From positions 1 to 39,598 of IMG/VR virus record IMGVR_UViG_3300010885_034387: a stretch of DNA of 39,598 bases; one strand, given 5' to 3'. Source of the stretch: a virus. Positions 17,979 through 26,990 of the stretch are shown here, piece by piece (the first letter of the stretch is position 1; each line of letters starts with the position of its first letter). The translations under genes and the position numbers were made by a program. The notes below the pieces were generated by a model, which searched no databases, was not told where the DNA came from, and worked only from the letters and a program-made list of their open reading frames with translations.

Positions 17979-18911
17979 ATGATTACCCTTACCTTCACCG
18001 CTGGAACGCTTCCGCCCAACTTCTGTCCGGCGACATGGCAGTTGACGTTTCAGGCGTTCGTCAATGCCTTGAGCGCGACGGTCAACGGTCTGGATAACGC
18101 ACAGATTCTCGTTTCCAGTTCCACCCCGGCCATCAGCACAAACTACCTGTGGTTGCAAATCTCCGGTGGAGGAACGCCGTTGCAACTTTACCGGGCGAGT
18201 GGTGGTGTGTGGGTTCCGAACCAACCGACGTTCTTCTTCCCCGGCCTGTCCGACATAGGCGCGGCCAATTCGTATCAGGTCACAAGCGTCACGATTCCGG
18301 TTTCCGTAAACCCGGATGGAACCCCTGCCACTGGACTGGTTGCGGGCATGACCTTCGTATTTCTGGCCGCACATTCCAACACGGCTGCCAGCACGTTTCA
18401 AGTAAACGCCTATACGTTGCAAACACTTCTAGTTGGTTCTGCGGCAACCACGGCAGGTCAGATTGTGGCCGGTAACTGGTATCTGGTGCTTTACGATGGA
18501 GCACACTTCCAACTTCTGAACCCTTCTTTTGGTTATCTGTTGACGACCAAGTTTGTTTCCGCGCTTTCGGCGGTTCCGGTGGCGGGTGCCAACACTTCGG
18601 TTGCCCACACTCTGGCACAGCTTCCGAGTTTCTGTAACGTATGGTTGCGCTGTGTAAACAATAACAACGGCTGGGTTACTGGTGACATCGTGTCTCCAGA
18701 TGCGTTTGTAAGCGATGACAACGGAGGCGGTTCCAGCGTGTCGGGAACGCCTGCCCTTTATTGGCAAGTTACCACCACGGCATTTACTCTGTTTCAAAAG
18801 AACTGTGCCGGAACCGTTTTCAAGGTAATCAACAAGGGTGGTGATTATTCAGGCGTTGCCACTTTGGAAACAGACTGGCAATTCTACGTTTCGATGGGTT
18901 ACGTTCCTTAA
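17979..18911 (+). CDS. Virion-associated protein, paralogue B of a tandem pair
   Basis: The 310-residue protein starts three bases after paralogue A ends. It shares the N-terminal module (FTAGTLPPNFCPATWQLTF, VNALSATVNGLDN, GMTFVFLAAHSNTAASTFQV, NWYLVLYDGAHFQLLNP) but then diverges, with a C-terminal domain containing NVWLRCVNNNNGW and VINKGGDYSG. Duplication followed by C-terminal exchange is the simplest reading. It is probably a minor tail or appendage protein, by position between nozzle and connector genes. Confidence 0.75.
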   Translation: MITLTFTAGTLPPNFCPATWQLTFQAFVNALSATVNGLDNAQILVSSSTPAISTNYLWLQISGGGTPLQLYRASGGVWVPNQPTFFFPGLSDIGAANSYQVTSVTIPVSVNPDGTPATGLVAGMTFVFLAAHSNTAASTFQVNAYTLQTLLVGSAATTAGQIVAGNWYLVLYDGAHFQLLNPSFGYLLTTKFVSALSAVPVAGANTSVAHTLAQLPSFCNVWLRCVNNNNGWVTGDIVSPDAFVSDDNGGGSSVSGTPALYWQVTTTAFTLFQKNCAGTVFKVINKGGDYSGVATLETDWQFYVSMGYVP

Positions 18912-18919
18912 AGGTCACT

Positions 18920-19975
18920 ATGCCAATCCGAACTACATTTGCCGATCTTCAAAACTCCGGGGTTGGGGACACCCTTAACCTTCCGCCCTGCAACGCGCGG
19001 TTCATCGCCTTGGCCAACCGGGCGCAACGCACGCTGGCCGATGCCGGACGCTGGTATGGAACCATCGTGGTAATGCGGTTCTGCCAATACAACGGGTGCA
19101 TCACTTTCCCGCGTGACGTGGCCGTAGTGGAGAAGATGGATATTTGCCGGGAATCCGTTTACATCCGCAATCAATGGTGGGAGTTCCAGACTGATTATCC
19201 GGTGCCACCGGTCGGGCAAAGCAAGCAACAGCAACAGGGATGGACGCCGGAGCTATTACCGAGAAATAACGTCTGCACGTTCCAAGACGTTACCGGTTCA
19301 CCGGCTTACATCCAGCTTTACCCGCAGTCGGCGGCTGACGTGGGCAAGATTATTTTGCTTCAAGGTATCGACTCTTCCACGCTGCAACCGGTTCAAGAAT
19401 CGGTCACACTGGCGTTGCCGTATGCACAGTCTGCCTACCAGTATCTTCCTCCAGGGCTTACCGGAGTTCAGAAGCCGGTTACGGTGGGTCAGATCAACGT
19501 CACCGCCTATTACCCGACCAGCACGCAGTCTGCACCGATTGCGATTTGGGAGGCATCCGAAACCGACCCTTGGTATATTCGCCGTTACCTGCTGAACTTC
19601 CCGACGTATTGCGCTTCAAATGCACCTGTCACCGGAGGTAATTGCTGCACCGATTACGGCACGGGTTGCGCTCCCGCACTGACAAACTGTCAGAACGGAA
19701 TTGCCGCCACGTTCTTGGTGCGCCGCGAATTTGTCCCCGTGCTGGTGCCTACCGACTGGATGTTTATCCAGAACATCGAGGCTGTCCGGGAAGAAATGAT
19801 GGCGTTGAATTCACGGGACCAGCATCAGTTTGACTTGGCCAGTCAACACCATGCCATTGCGATTCAGCTTCTCCGAAACGAATTGGACAAGTATCAACCA
19901 CCACAACAGATCACGGTGAACTGTCAGCCGTGGGGAGACGCCCATCCCCGGCGAGTGTTCGGGGCGTTTATATGA
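18920..19975 (+). CDS. Putative head-tail connector / tail-tube-like protein
   Basis: 351 residues. The N-terminal part, with ALANRAQRTLADAGRWYGTI followed by ITFPRDVAVVEKMDIC and YIRNQWWEF, resembles podovirus connector/adaptor proteins, in which an N-terminal helix pair is followed by a beta domain. The middle is beta-rich with a Cys cluster (CASNAPVTGGNCCTDYGTGC). The C-terminus is a helix pair (EAVREEMMALNSRDQHQFD). It is larger than T7 gp11, so other tail roles are possible. It lies eight bases after paralogue B, and its TGA overlaps the next ATG. Confidence 0.6.
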   Translation: MPIRTTFADLQNSGVGDTLNLPPCNARFIALANRAQRTLADAGRWYGTIVVMRFCQYNGCITFPRDVAVVEKMDICRESVYIRNQWWEFQTDYPVPPVGQSKQQQQGWTPELLPRNNVCTFQDVTGSPAYIQLYPQSAADVGKIILLQGIDSSTLQPVQESVTLALPYAQSAYQYLPPGLTGVQKPVTVGQINVTAYYPTSTQSAPIAIWEASETDPWYIRRYLLNFPTYCASNAPVTGGNCCTDYGTGCAPALTNCQNGIAATFLVRREFVPVLVPTDWMFIQNIEAVREEMMALNSRDQHQFDLASQHHAIAIQLLRNELDKYQPPQQITVNCQPWGDAHPRRVFGAFI

Positions 19976-20391
19976 ACGAACTTGCCGTCATTGACCCGGT
20001 GGAACAGATGGAGGCACTGTTGCTTCCGAATTCAACCGTCGATATGGCGTCGGCAACCCATCACTTTTTGAGCGGCATGTATATCCGGCACATGTCCGCC
20101 CCGGCAGGGATGTTGTTGCTGGGGCACAGGCACAAGACCACGCATCCAAACTTGTTGCTTAAAGGAAGAATGCGCCTTTGGATGAACGGGATTGTTCAAG
20201 ACATTGAGGCTCCGCACATATTTGAATCGGTCGCCGGGTCGAGGAAGGTTGCGGTAACGCTTGAAGACGTGGAGTTCGCCACCTTCCACATCACCACTGA
20301 AACCAACGTGGAAACACTGGAAGATGAACTGTTTGAAAAATCAAACACTTGGTTGGAATTTCATAAACGAAAGGAACTATGTCAGCCCTAG
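19972..20391 (+). CDS. Cupin-like small protein in the tail operon
   Basis: The 139-residue protein starts at ATG 19972, overlapping the connector stop (ATGA). The centre matches a cupin/jelly-roll pattern: AGMLLLGHRHKTTHPNLLLKG (His-x-His metal-type motif), then RLWMNG, PHIFESVAGSRKVAVTLED and FATFHIT. Cupins bind small ligands or metals or serve as structural jelly rolls. In a phage tail operon it may be a virion component or an assembly enzyme. It ends with TAG, inside the start of the next gene (overlap of 13 bases). Confidence 0.65.
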   Translation: MNELAVIDPVEQMEALLLPNSTVDMASATHHFLSGMYIRHMSAPAGMLLLGHRHKTTHPNLLLKGRMRLWMNGIVQDIEAPHIFESVAGSRKVAVTLEDVEFATFHITTETNVETLEDELFEKSNTWLEFHKRKELCQP

Positions 20392-21161
20392 CAGCAGCTA
20401 TCGGATTATCCGCCGTGGGAACGGTCGGCTCACTTGTGTCATCCAGCCAGACCAAGAGCGGTCTCGGTAAAATAGCCAACACGCCCTACGTTGATCCAAA
20501 CAAGGCTTACACCGATTCGTTGAACGCCTCGTTGGCGGCACTGCCACAGGCGCAAAACCTGACCAGTCAGGAGAACGTCTATAACCAGCAACAGATGCAG
20601 GATGCGCTTAACAAGAGCATCCCCGGTTACAGTGCCATCCAAGGGGCGCGGTCAAGCCAGATTCAGGATGAATTGGCCGGACGAATTCCGCCCGATGTTC
20701 AGGCGGCAATTGAACGGTCGGGCGCGGCGCATGGTTTGAGCGGCGGCTTTGGCGGGTCGCAGGCCGGTAGGAACCTTACCGCCCGCGATCTTGGAACCAC
20801 CTCACTTGGTCTGATGAACAGCGGTCAACAGCAGGCGCAACAATTGATTTCTGGAACCCCGATGTCCACGCCGATTAGCATCGCCCAACAGTTGGGTATC
20901 AACCCGTCGTTGCTCTACGGCGGAAGCGAACAGCAGCGCGGCCAGAACATGGAAGCGGCGGCAAATGCGGCGGTGGCTCCAGGTGCGCTGGGAACGCTGG
21001 GAGCGGCTGGACAGCAACTTGGAGGCGCATTGTTGGGCTACGGGCTTATGAGTGGCGGTCTCGGTGGTCGTGGTGCCGTGGCCCCTTCGGTCGGCGGTTC
21101 ATACGTTGGCGCGGCAGACAGCTTCGGAAACCAAAACTACGCGCCTGTAAGCTCCTACTAA
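20379..21161 (+). CDS. Probable internal virion (ejection) protein 1
   Basis: 260 residues. A hydrophobic N-terminus (ALAAAIGLSAVGTVGSLV) is followed by Gln/Asn/Ala-rich helix and a Gly/Ala-rich C-terminus (LGGALLGYGLMSGGLGG). Small proteins with a membrane-active N-terminus and Gln-rich helices, upstream of two larger ones in a tail operon, are typical podovirus ejection proteins that enter the host envelope with the DNA. Assignment is by composition and position, not by a named motif. It overlaps the cupin-like gene by 13 bases. Confidence 0.6.
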   Translation: MSALAAAIGLSAVGTVGSLVSSSQTKSGLGKIANTPYVDPNKAYTDSLNASLAALPQAQNLTSQENVYNQQQMQDALNKSIPGYSAIQGARSSQIQDELAGRIPPDVQAAIERSGAAHGLSGGFGGSQAGRNLTARDLGTTSLGLMNSGQQQAQQLISGTPMSTPISIAQQLGINPSLLYGGSEQQRGQNMEAAANAAVAPGALGTLGAAGQQLGGALLGYGLMSGGLGGRGAVAPSVGGSYVGAADSFGNQNYAPVSSY

Positions 21162-21164
21162 TTT

Positions 21165-22538
21165 ATGCCAAACATTCCAGACGCAGCATCGTATGTCGCT
21201 CCGATGGGTGCCGGATTGCAAATCGGACTAGGGCTGGCGCGGCAACAGCAGGACCGTCAGCAGTTCATGCAATCGTTGGCCGAAAAGAAGCGGGAATCTC
21301 AGTTCACCGAGGGGATTCAAAACGCACAGGCCGCACGTCAGGCCAAGGAGTTCCAAGACACCCAGGACTGGCAGAAAGGTTTCGCCACAGATTTCCAGAG
21401 TGAACTTGAAAAGGAATCGTCCAAGAACAAGGACATGGGATTGGGCGCGGACGTGAACAACGCATTCTCGCAACCGACGCGCACACCGCAACCGACGCGC
21501 ACACCGCAACAGATTCAAAACGAGGTGCTGTCACGATGGTTGCCGCGCGCTCCCGCTCCGGTGTTGGAGAAGCTGGCTCCGATGATGCAGAGGCAGTTTA
21601 TTACTCCCGCACAACAGGCGTTGATTGAATATCGAAATGGGATGCTTACGGAAAAACAATATCGTGATTCGGTATTGGAAAACCAGGGTCAGGAAAGAAA
21701 CGATCTTCGCCGTTCAGCCATTAAGAGCGGACAGATGACTCAGTTGCGTTCATTGCAGACTTCCACCGGAGAACCTATTTTCGACCCGGAGACTGGTGAA
21801 TTTGATCCTGAAGCGTATCAGAGAGCACTCAAGAAGGCGGGAACGTCTTTTGAATTCAACAAGACAATGACTGCGGCCGAACGGCAGGCGGACAAAATAA
21901 TCAGTTCGGATAATAACCTTGCATCTTTGCCAAAGGACGAGAAAGCGAAAGTGCTTTCACTGATTGTTGCCAATGGTGGAAAATTCCCGGACCTGTCCAA
22001 AGAACAGGTCAAGGATTTGGGCCTGTTTGAAAATACGCTTCGCGGAACCGAAAAGCTTGAGGAAAAGCTGAAGGGTTACGAAGGTGATTTTGGTCCCATC
22101 TGGACGCGCGCAAAGAATCTGGCAGGCAAGGCGACCGGAGCGTATCCGAAAGAGCGGGAATTGCTGCAAGAATATCAGACACTTGCCACAGGTCGCGCAT
22201 TTACATTTGGCGGCAAAACCCTGACTCAGAATGAGAAGGACGCAATCCTTGAACAGATTGGCAATCCAAACGATTCAGATTTCAGAAACCGTTTCAAGAG
22301 TTTCCGGGTGAACCAACTGGAACAGCTTGGCGAGAAGCTGAAAGAAATAGAGGACTTGGGAATTCAGAACAACCCAAAGATTCGCGACCGATACGTCACC
22401 ATGAAGTCCCTTTACGACAAGACGGCCAAGAATATCGGAGTTCCCGCTTCCGATGCGTATCCTCCCGGCGATGCCAAAACCGAAGCGTCAACCTACGATA
22501 TTGGCGGTCAAAAAGTAACCGTGAAAAGGGTAAAATAA
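21165..22538 (+). CDS. Probable internal virion (ejection) protein 2
   Basis: 457 residues, mostly helical, with Gln/Arg-rich segments (RQQQDRQQFMQSLAEKK) and an imperfect short duplication (QPTRTPQPTRTPQ near residue 105). A central Lys/Glu-rich part follows. It begins three bases after the previous stop, and its TAA overlaps the next ATG (TAATG at 22536-22540). This places it as the middle gene of a three-gene ejection block. No enzymatic motif such as a lytic transglycosylase is visible. Confidence 0.6.
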   Translation: MPNIPDAASYVAPMGAGLQIGLGLARQQQDRQQFMQSLAEKKRESQFTEGIQNAQAARQAKEFQDTQDWQKGFATDFQSELEKESSKNKDMGLGADVNNAFSQPTRTPQPTRTPQQIQNEVLSRWLPRAPAPVLEKLAPMMQRQFITPAQQALIEYRNGMLTEKQYRDSVLENQGQERNDLRRSAIKSGQMTQLRSLQTSTGEPIFDPETGEFDPEAYQRALKKAGTSFEFNKTMTAAERQADKIISSDNNLASLPKDEKAKVLSLIVANGGKFPDLSKEQVKDLGLFENTLRGTEKLEEKLKGYEGDFGPIWTRAKNLAGKATGAYPKERELLQEYQTLATGRAFTFGGKTLTQNEKDAILEQIGNPNDSDFRNRFKSFRVNQLEQLGEKLKEIEDLGIQNNPKIRDRYVTMKSLYDKTAKNIGVPASDAYPPGDAKTEASTYDIGGQKVTVKRVK

Positions 22539-25273
22539 TGCCTACCTACCAAGTCAGTGGGCAGAATGGGGAAACGTATAACATTGAAAGCGAGAAAGAG
22601 CTTTCGCATGAAGACGTGCTCAAAGCTGTTGGAATGCACGGCGTAAAAACCGAAGAATCGAAACCCGGTGTAGGCGAACTGCGCCGACGTGAGGGACAGG
22701 GCGAGATTGCGGCAAGCAAGCCTCGCAGGGAGAGAACGTTTCTGGAAACCATGTCGGCAGCATCGCCTCAGAATCTTTCACCGGCAGGATTGGCTTTGCC
22801 TGTTCCAACAACTGAAGAAGATGTAAAATCCAACGAGAAAGTTGGAAGGATGGCGGCCCCTTACGTTGCCGGTGCGCTTGCCTCCGAAGCATTGCCCGCA
22901 AAATATGCCATTGGCGCTGCAAAATCATTGGCCGGATATATTGTCCGTAGCGCATTGGCCGGTGGCACATTTACCGGAGCGCAGAATGCAACCGAACAAG
23001 CTTTGGAAGGCCGCTCCAACCCAGCCGAATTGGGTCGAAACATAGCCGGTGGTGCAGTGGCAAATGCTGTTGCGGGTCCAATCATCGGAAAAGCCGCCAA
23101 TGCTGTTGGTGGCGGAATTGCATCAGCCATTGCCCCGGAAGCAGCGGGGTCGCGGATTGCATCTGGAATGAGGGGTGCGATTGGCGGTTTGATTAAGCCC
23201 TTGGTTGAACCGGTGGAATCTGCCGGACGCCGTGCAGCCCGTGAAGCCATCCAATCGGCATACGGAATCGAAGTGCCAACAACTCCAGGCGATGCCGTTG
23301 GAAAATACGTTCAAGAACTCAAGAAGCCAATTTCTGGAAGCGTTTCGCCCCAAGAGATGGATGGCGCAAGGCAGGCGGTAATTTACGCGGCCACCAAGAT
23401 AGCGCCGCCCGGTGCGTCCCCTTCACAGATAGCCACCGCAACCCGTGACTTGCTCAAAAGCCAGTTGGCTCCAATTGATGCCAATGCCAACGCTGCGATT
23501 GATATGTTTTCAAAGGAAATAGCCGACCACCTTGAAGCTTCAGGTGTGGCAACTTCTGCCCGTGGTGCCTCGCTTATTGGACCCGGAACCGACCGGCACA
23601 GTGCGGGTGATGCGGTCAAAACTCTTGCCGGTGAAGGCTTGGAACGGCGAGATGCAGCGGTGACAAAAGCATACGATGAGTTTCGTGACCATCCGTTCGT
23701 CAAGGTGAAGGGTAAAGCCACGTTCACTTCGCAGATTGCCAAAGAACTTGAATCGCAAGCCCTGAAAGAAACAGTTGTAAACGAAAACAAAATCGTCGGA
23801 CCCAAAGGGGAAGCGATTTCCACTGAATCCGTGGCTCCGATTCCGGCAACTCTTGGCGCAATTCAGAGAGAGGTTGGACAGATAAAGCGTTTTGCAGACA
23901 CAGATCAAAGTTTGGAAGACTTGCTCAGGTATAGGACTTTGGTTCGTGATTCCGTAAATGACCCGGCCAGAATGGTTGGAATTCCAGAGCGGGATAAATG
24001 GAAACTGGTCTCTGCGCTGACCAAGGACATTGACCGTATTGTTTCCAGCCTGCCAACCACCGGCCTTAAAAACCGGCTTCAAGCGGCCAACAAGCTTTAT
24101 GCTGAAACTGCGGATTCCTACAAAGACCCGTTCGTTCAAAGTTTGAGCCGTGATGTTGGGGTTGCAAAGGGAACTCAGCCTTCCGAGGTTTACTCCCAAC
24201 TGACAGGTGGAAACGCGCAATCGAACTTTGATCGGTTGAAGCAGATTTCCGGTGATGATTACCCCAAAGTTTTGGAATCCGTCCGCCGTGGTTTGGCCCA
24301 GGAGATACATGAAGACGCCTTCAATTCTGTCTCTGGAAAATACAATTTGGGACAGGTGGTTAAACGGTTGGACGAATTCAAATCCAATGCGCCCAAAGAA
24401 TTTGGGTCCATGTTTCCCAACTACGACAACGTGGTTAATCTGGCAAAACGTCAGGCGTTGATTGAGTCTTCCGGTAAACTGTCGCCCGCAGATGCTTTGA
24501 AATCGCTTCAGGCAAATCCAAGCGAGATAGCGGACTTGCTTGAACCTGTGTCGCGTCCCGAAATAGCCAGATCAGCCGCCAATGCAATTTCTGCCAACGC
24601 ACTCAGGGAGAAAGCTCTTTCAAATCAGATTTACGCCGATGTGATGGGCGGAAAGACGACATCCGCCGAAAGCGACCCGCACACGCTGATTAACAAAATC
24701 ATCGGTGGTGATTTCAAAGTTGGACCCGGCATGAAACCTTCGGGTGGATCGGGTGGTTATTCCCCGGACTTAGTTGGTCAGATGATGGACTCCATTCATC
24801 GCCAAGACCCGCAACTGGCATCACGGCTTCAGGAAACATATTTGGAGTCGTTGATAAATGATGCCAGAAAATCAACCAAGCTGGGTGGAAAAGTTATCGA
24901 CCCTGACGAGTTGTTGAACCTGCTTACGGAAAAACGCAGGGGTGAAATCGCCAGCAAAATACTTGGACCGACAAAGACAAAAGACCTGATTGAAGCGGCG
25001 CAACTTTTGAAAGGAACCGGTCCAACGGCAAAAGAGTCCATGCTGTCCATGTTGGGAAGCGATGGAATCAATGCTGAAGAAGTGGCGCGCGCTCCACAGG
25101 CCGGAAGACTTGCGTTTCTGCGTGTCAATCTTGGAATTCCCCGTCTGAAACTTGAAATTGCCGGTAAGATTCTCAACAACAATTCGCTCAGAAAGATTGC
25201 GGCCACACCGTTTTCAAAACTGACGGAACCGCAGGCCAGGGAACTTGCGAAAGCCGTTTCCGAAGTCCCCTAA
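22538..25273 (+). CDS. Large internal virion (ejection) protein 3
   Basis: 911 residues, the largest tail-operon product. The N-terminal 50 residues resemble a small phage domain (PTYQVSGQNGETYNIESEKEL, then a short helix) often seen at the start of podovirus ejection proteins. An Ala/Gly-rich hydrophobic region follows (about 105-230: ASEALPAKYAIGAAKSLAGY, then several Gly-Gly/Ala stretches), which could interact with membrane. Helical, Lys/Glu-rich sequence continues to the end. No peptidoglycan hydrolase motif can be seen. It ends in front of a stem-loop and the convergent early region. Confidence 0.65.
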   Translation: MPTYQVSGQNGETYNIESEKELSHEDVLKAVGMHGVKTEESKPGVGELRRREGQGEIAASKPRRERTFLETMSAASPQNLSPAGLALPVPTTEEDVKSNEKVGRMAAPYVAGALASEALPAKYAIGAAKSLAGYIVRSALAGGTFTGAQNATEQALEGRSNPAELGRNIAGGAVANAVAGPIIGKAANAVGGGIASAIAPEAAGSRIASGMRGAIGGLIKPLVEPVESAGRRAAREAIQSAYGIEVPTTPGDAVGKYVQELKKPISGSVSPQEMDGARQAVIYAATKIAPPGASPSQIATATRDLLKSQLAPIDANANAAIDMFSKEIADHLEASGVATSARGASLIGPGTDRHSAGDAVKTLAGEGLERRDAAVTKAYDEFRDHPFVKVKGKATFTSQIAKELESQALKETVVNENKIVGPKGEAISTESVAPIPATLGAIQREVGQIKRFADTDQSLEDLLRYRTLVRDSVNDPARMVGIPERDKWKLVSALTKDIDRIVSSLPTTGLKNRLQAANKLYAETADSYKDPFVQSLSRDVGVAKGTQPSEVYSQLTGGNAQSNFDRLKQISGDDYPKVLESVRRGLAQEIHEDAFNSVSGKYNLGQVVKRLDEFKSNAPKEFGSMFPNYDNVVNLAKRQALIESSGKLSPADALKSLQANPSEIADLLEPVSRPEIARSAANAISANALREKALSNQIYADVMGGKTTSAESDPHTLINKIIGGDFKVGPGMKPSGGSGGYSPDLVGQMMDSIHRQDPQLASRLQETYLESLINDARKSTKLGGKVIDPDELLNLLTEKRRGEIASKILGPTKTKDLIEAAQLLKGTGPTAKESMLSMLGSDGINAEEVARAPQAGRLAFLRVNLGIPRLKLEIAGKILNNNSLRKIAATPFSKLTEPQARELAKAVSEVP

Positions 25274-25276
25274 TCA

Positions 25277-25308
25277 AAGCGCGCCAGGTTTGGATTCCTG
25301 ACGCGCTT
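25277..25308. terminator. Stem-loop between convergent late and early operons
   Basis: AAGCGCGCCAGG (25277-25288) pairs with CCTGACGCGCTT (25297-25308) with one C/A mismatch around an eight-base loop. It lies four bases after the tail operon and 17 bases before the end of the early operon. There is no long U-run on the plus strand; the minus strand has a short T-rich tail. It is probably a shared, imperfect terminator. Confidence 0.5.
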
Positions 25309-25324
25309 CGGCTCAGAATAGGCA

Positions 25325-25573
25325 TTAAATTCCTAGCAAATTACGAATGTTTGGATTCCGCGAAAAATCACAAAAGTTGTCCACGAACATTTTTCCAAAT
25401 GGAGTTTTATAAATCTCAATCAGCTTTGCGTTGTTTTTAGCTTGCTTGGACAATTCCATCTTAGGGTCATGCGGACTTTTAATGTCCACATGAGTTCGGA
25501 TGCCCATTGCCTCTTCGATTGCATCGGTAATTTCTTCCATATTTTCTATCGGTTCTTTTTGTGTCGTTTTCAT
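25325..25573 (-). CDS. Small hypothetical protein, last gene of early operon
   Basis: 82 residues from ATG 25573 (residues further upstream are Arg-rich non-coding-type sequence overlapping the neighbouring gene). The protein is helical and charged (ENMEEITDAIEEAMGIRTH, then KLIEIYKTPFGKMFVDNFCDF). GAGAAG lies a few bases before the start. No family recognised. Confidence 0.6.
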   Translation of the reverse strand: MKTTQKEPIENMEEITDAIEEAMGIRTHVDIKSPHDPKMELSKQAKNNAKLIEIYKTPFGKMFVDNFCDFSRNPNIRNLLGI

Positions 25574-25598
25574 AACTTCTCGTTCACCGCGCCGATTA

Positions 25599-25973
25599 TC
25601 ATTGAACCACCGCCTGCGCCTGCACCATGCGCGGCGCACTGACCTGTTGTGCCCGAACAAGTCCAGTGGGGAGTCCTTGCGCCTCAAAGGACTGCACCAC
25701 CGCCTGAGCCACGGCAGAAGCCATGCTGGGGCGTTGAGGCGGTTCAGGTGGTGCCCACCGCAAGGCGCGTTCAACGGCAACCCGCATGTTGCGGAGGTCG
25801 TTCAACTCATCGGTGTTGGATTCAACTTGAACAGATTCGGTTGGCAGGTTGGCTTTGTAAGCTTCCAAACTGGCTGACGCGCGTTTCCAGAATTCAACCG
25901 GGGCGCGGCCTTGCAGGTTCTTGGCTTCAATCAATTCTTCGAGTGCTGTTTCTAATGGATGTTTATTGCTCAT
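25599..25973 (-). CDS. Hypothetical protein, helical, phage-type
   Basis: 124 residues from ATG 25973, behind an A-rich leader (AAACAAAACACAAAC then ATG) with no Shine-Dalgarno site. The first half is helical with Trp/Lys/Glu (EFWKRASASLEAYKANL); the middle repeats charged Asn/Asp/Arg; the C-terminal third is Pro/Gln/Ala-rich (RWAPPEPPQRP). A 90-base gap upstream with a TATACT box could hold a local promoter. Function unknown. Confidence 0.65.
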   Translation of the reverse strand: MSNKHPLETALEELIEAKNLQGRAPVEFWKRASASLEAYKANLPTESVQVESNTDELNDLRNMRVAVERALRWAPPEPPQRPSMASAVAQAVVQSFEAQGLPTGLVRAQQVSAPRMVQAQAVVQ

Positions 25974-26063
25974 GTTTGTGTTTTGTTTGGTGTTTCAAAT
26001 TTAACCCGCCCAAAACCCGCCAGTTCTACGACCAATAGTATAACGGATTATGGACGGTTGCCA

Positions 26064-26318
26064 TCACACGATGGCTAAAGTTGACTCCGGCCATGAGGCG
26101 AGGATGGCGTCACGGATTACGTTGCACTCAAATCGTATGGCCGCATCGGCAATGGAGATTCCCGGCTCGCCAAGTAAGCCATACATTTTCTGTAACCCCT
26201 CAATCGCCGCGATGGTGGACTTCCAGCCCGCTTCGGCGTATATAAGCCTACCTTCGCATATATCAATGCGCTCTTGGCACTTGGCCTTGATCTTTTCGAG
26301 GTGTTCGGTGGTGGTCAT
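26064..26318 (-). CDS. Small hypothetical protein downstream of the DfrB-like gene
   Basis: 84 residues from ATG 26318; the longer frame to 26441 only covers antisense of the DfrB-like gene. It starts MTTTEHLEKI, strikingly like the [10 protein letters not shown] start of the upstream DfrB-like protein, and is otherwise helical (AAIEGLQKMYGLLGEPGISI). It lies seven bases after the DfrB-like stop and so is probably cotranscribed. No family recognised. Confidence 0.65.
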   Translation of the reverse strand: MTTTEHLEKIKAKCQERIDICEGRLIYAEAGWKSTIAAIEGLQKMYGLLGEPGISIADAAIRFECNVIRDAILASWPESTLAIV

Positions 26319-26325
26319 ATGGTCT

Positions 26326-26535
26326 TTACTTAACAATCTCCAACGCCTTCGCCGGATAGATTTGAACGCTGCCTTTGTGTGTGGACGATTCGACACACAC
26401 GCCATTAGGAGTGAGGCTTGTGGAGTAGTAACCACACACAAAGCCCTCCCACTGTGAGCCGGACTTTTTCCTTACGCGCGTGCCGATGTCGAAGGTGTGG
26501 GTGCTAAGTTGATGGAGGGGTTCGGTGGTGGTCAT
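26326..26535 (-). CDS. dfrB: R67/DfrB-type (type II) dihydrofolate reductase homologue
   Basis: 69 residues. From residue 14 on it lines up without gaps with plasmid R67 [31 protein letters not shown], then the active-site block [12 protein letters not shown]. By eye about 33 of 56 positions are identical. The R67 catalytic surface (Lys in RKKSG and Gln-Ile-Tyr of VQIY) is kept, as is the SH3-like barrel core. R67 acts as a homotetramer reducing dihydrofolate with NADPH and is insensitive to trimethoprim. In a phage it could raise folate for thymidylate synthesis. It sits in the early operon between two small unknown genes, with an A-rich leader and no Shine-Dalgarno site. The N-terminal 13 residues differ, as they do among DfrB variants. 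Confidence 0.88.
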   Translation of the reverse strand: MTTTEPLHQLSTHTFDIGTRVRKKSGSQWEGFVCGYYSTSLTPNGVCVESSTHKGSVQIYPAKALEIVK

Positions 26536-26542
26536 TGTTTGT

Positions 26543-26953
26543 TCATTTCTTTAGAAGTTGTATAAGATGTTCAATGTCTTGGTGATTATACTGAAGGTCT
26601 CCTAGGCAGTAATTCAGAGCATCATCCACCACCTGCCGAAGCTTCTCGTTCTCGGCGCGTAGTTCAACGGCTTGGTTAGCTCGAAACTGTTCGTAGGATT
26701 CGATGATTTCCGATGAGCAGTGATAGTGTCCTTCCGCGTAAGCCTTCTCCAATTCCTCTGCGGGCACTAGTCGGCACCAGAGACCTTTAATCTCTGATGG
26801 TTCTTCGTATGATAGTTCGTCAACCACCCCTTTGAACGTGCATTTCTTTAGGACGATAAGGCGTCTTCCGCGCACGTCTTCGTCGCTTATGTCTTCTCGC
26901 GCTTTCCAGGCGTAGAACCCAGTAGTGGTCGGTGGTGTTGATGTAAAGGTCAT
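26543..26953 (-). CDS. Hypothetical early protein with C-terminal helix
   Basis: 136 residues from ATG 26953, behind the A-rich leader AAGAAACAAAAAC. The N-terminal part is a small beta-type domain ([29 protein letters not shown]), similar in style to phage proteins that begin with a PGFYWW-type strand. The C-terminal part is helical ([20 protein letters not shown]) with leucine-zipper-like spacing, suggesting self-association. Seven bases separate it from the DfrB-like gene. Function unknown. Confidence 0.65.
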   Translation of the reverse strand: MTFTSTPPTTTGFYAWKAREDISDEDVRGRRLIVLKKCTFKGVVDELSYEEPSEIKGLWCRLVPAEELEKAYAEGHYHCSSEIIESYEQFRANQAVELRAENEKLRQVVDDALNYCLGDLQYNHQDIEHLIQLLKK

Positions 26954-26990
26954 GTTTTTGTTTCTTGAGTTCTTCAGAAATAGAATTTCA

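Noticed and set aside
23383-24310. Minus-strand frames inside the large ejection gene
   Set aside because: They are antisense to a continuous 911-codon gene and carry Phe/Ser/Cys-rich shadow composition.
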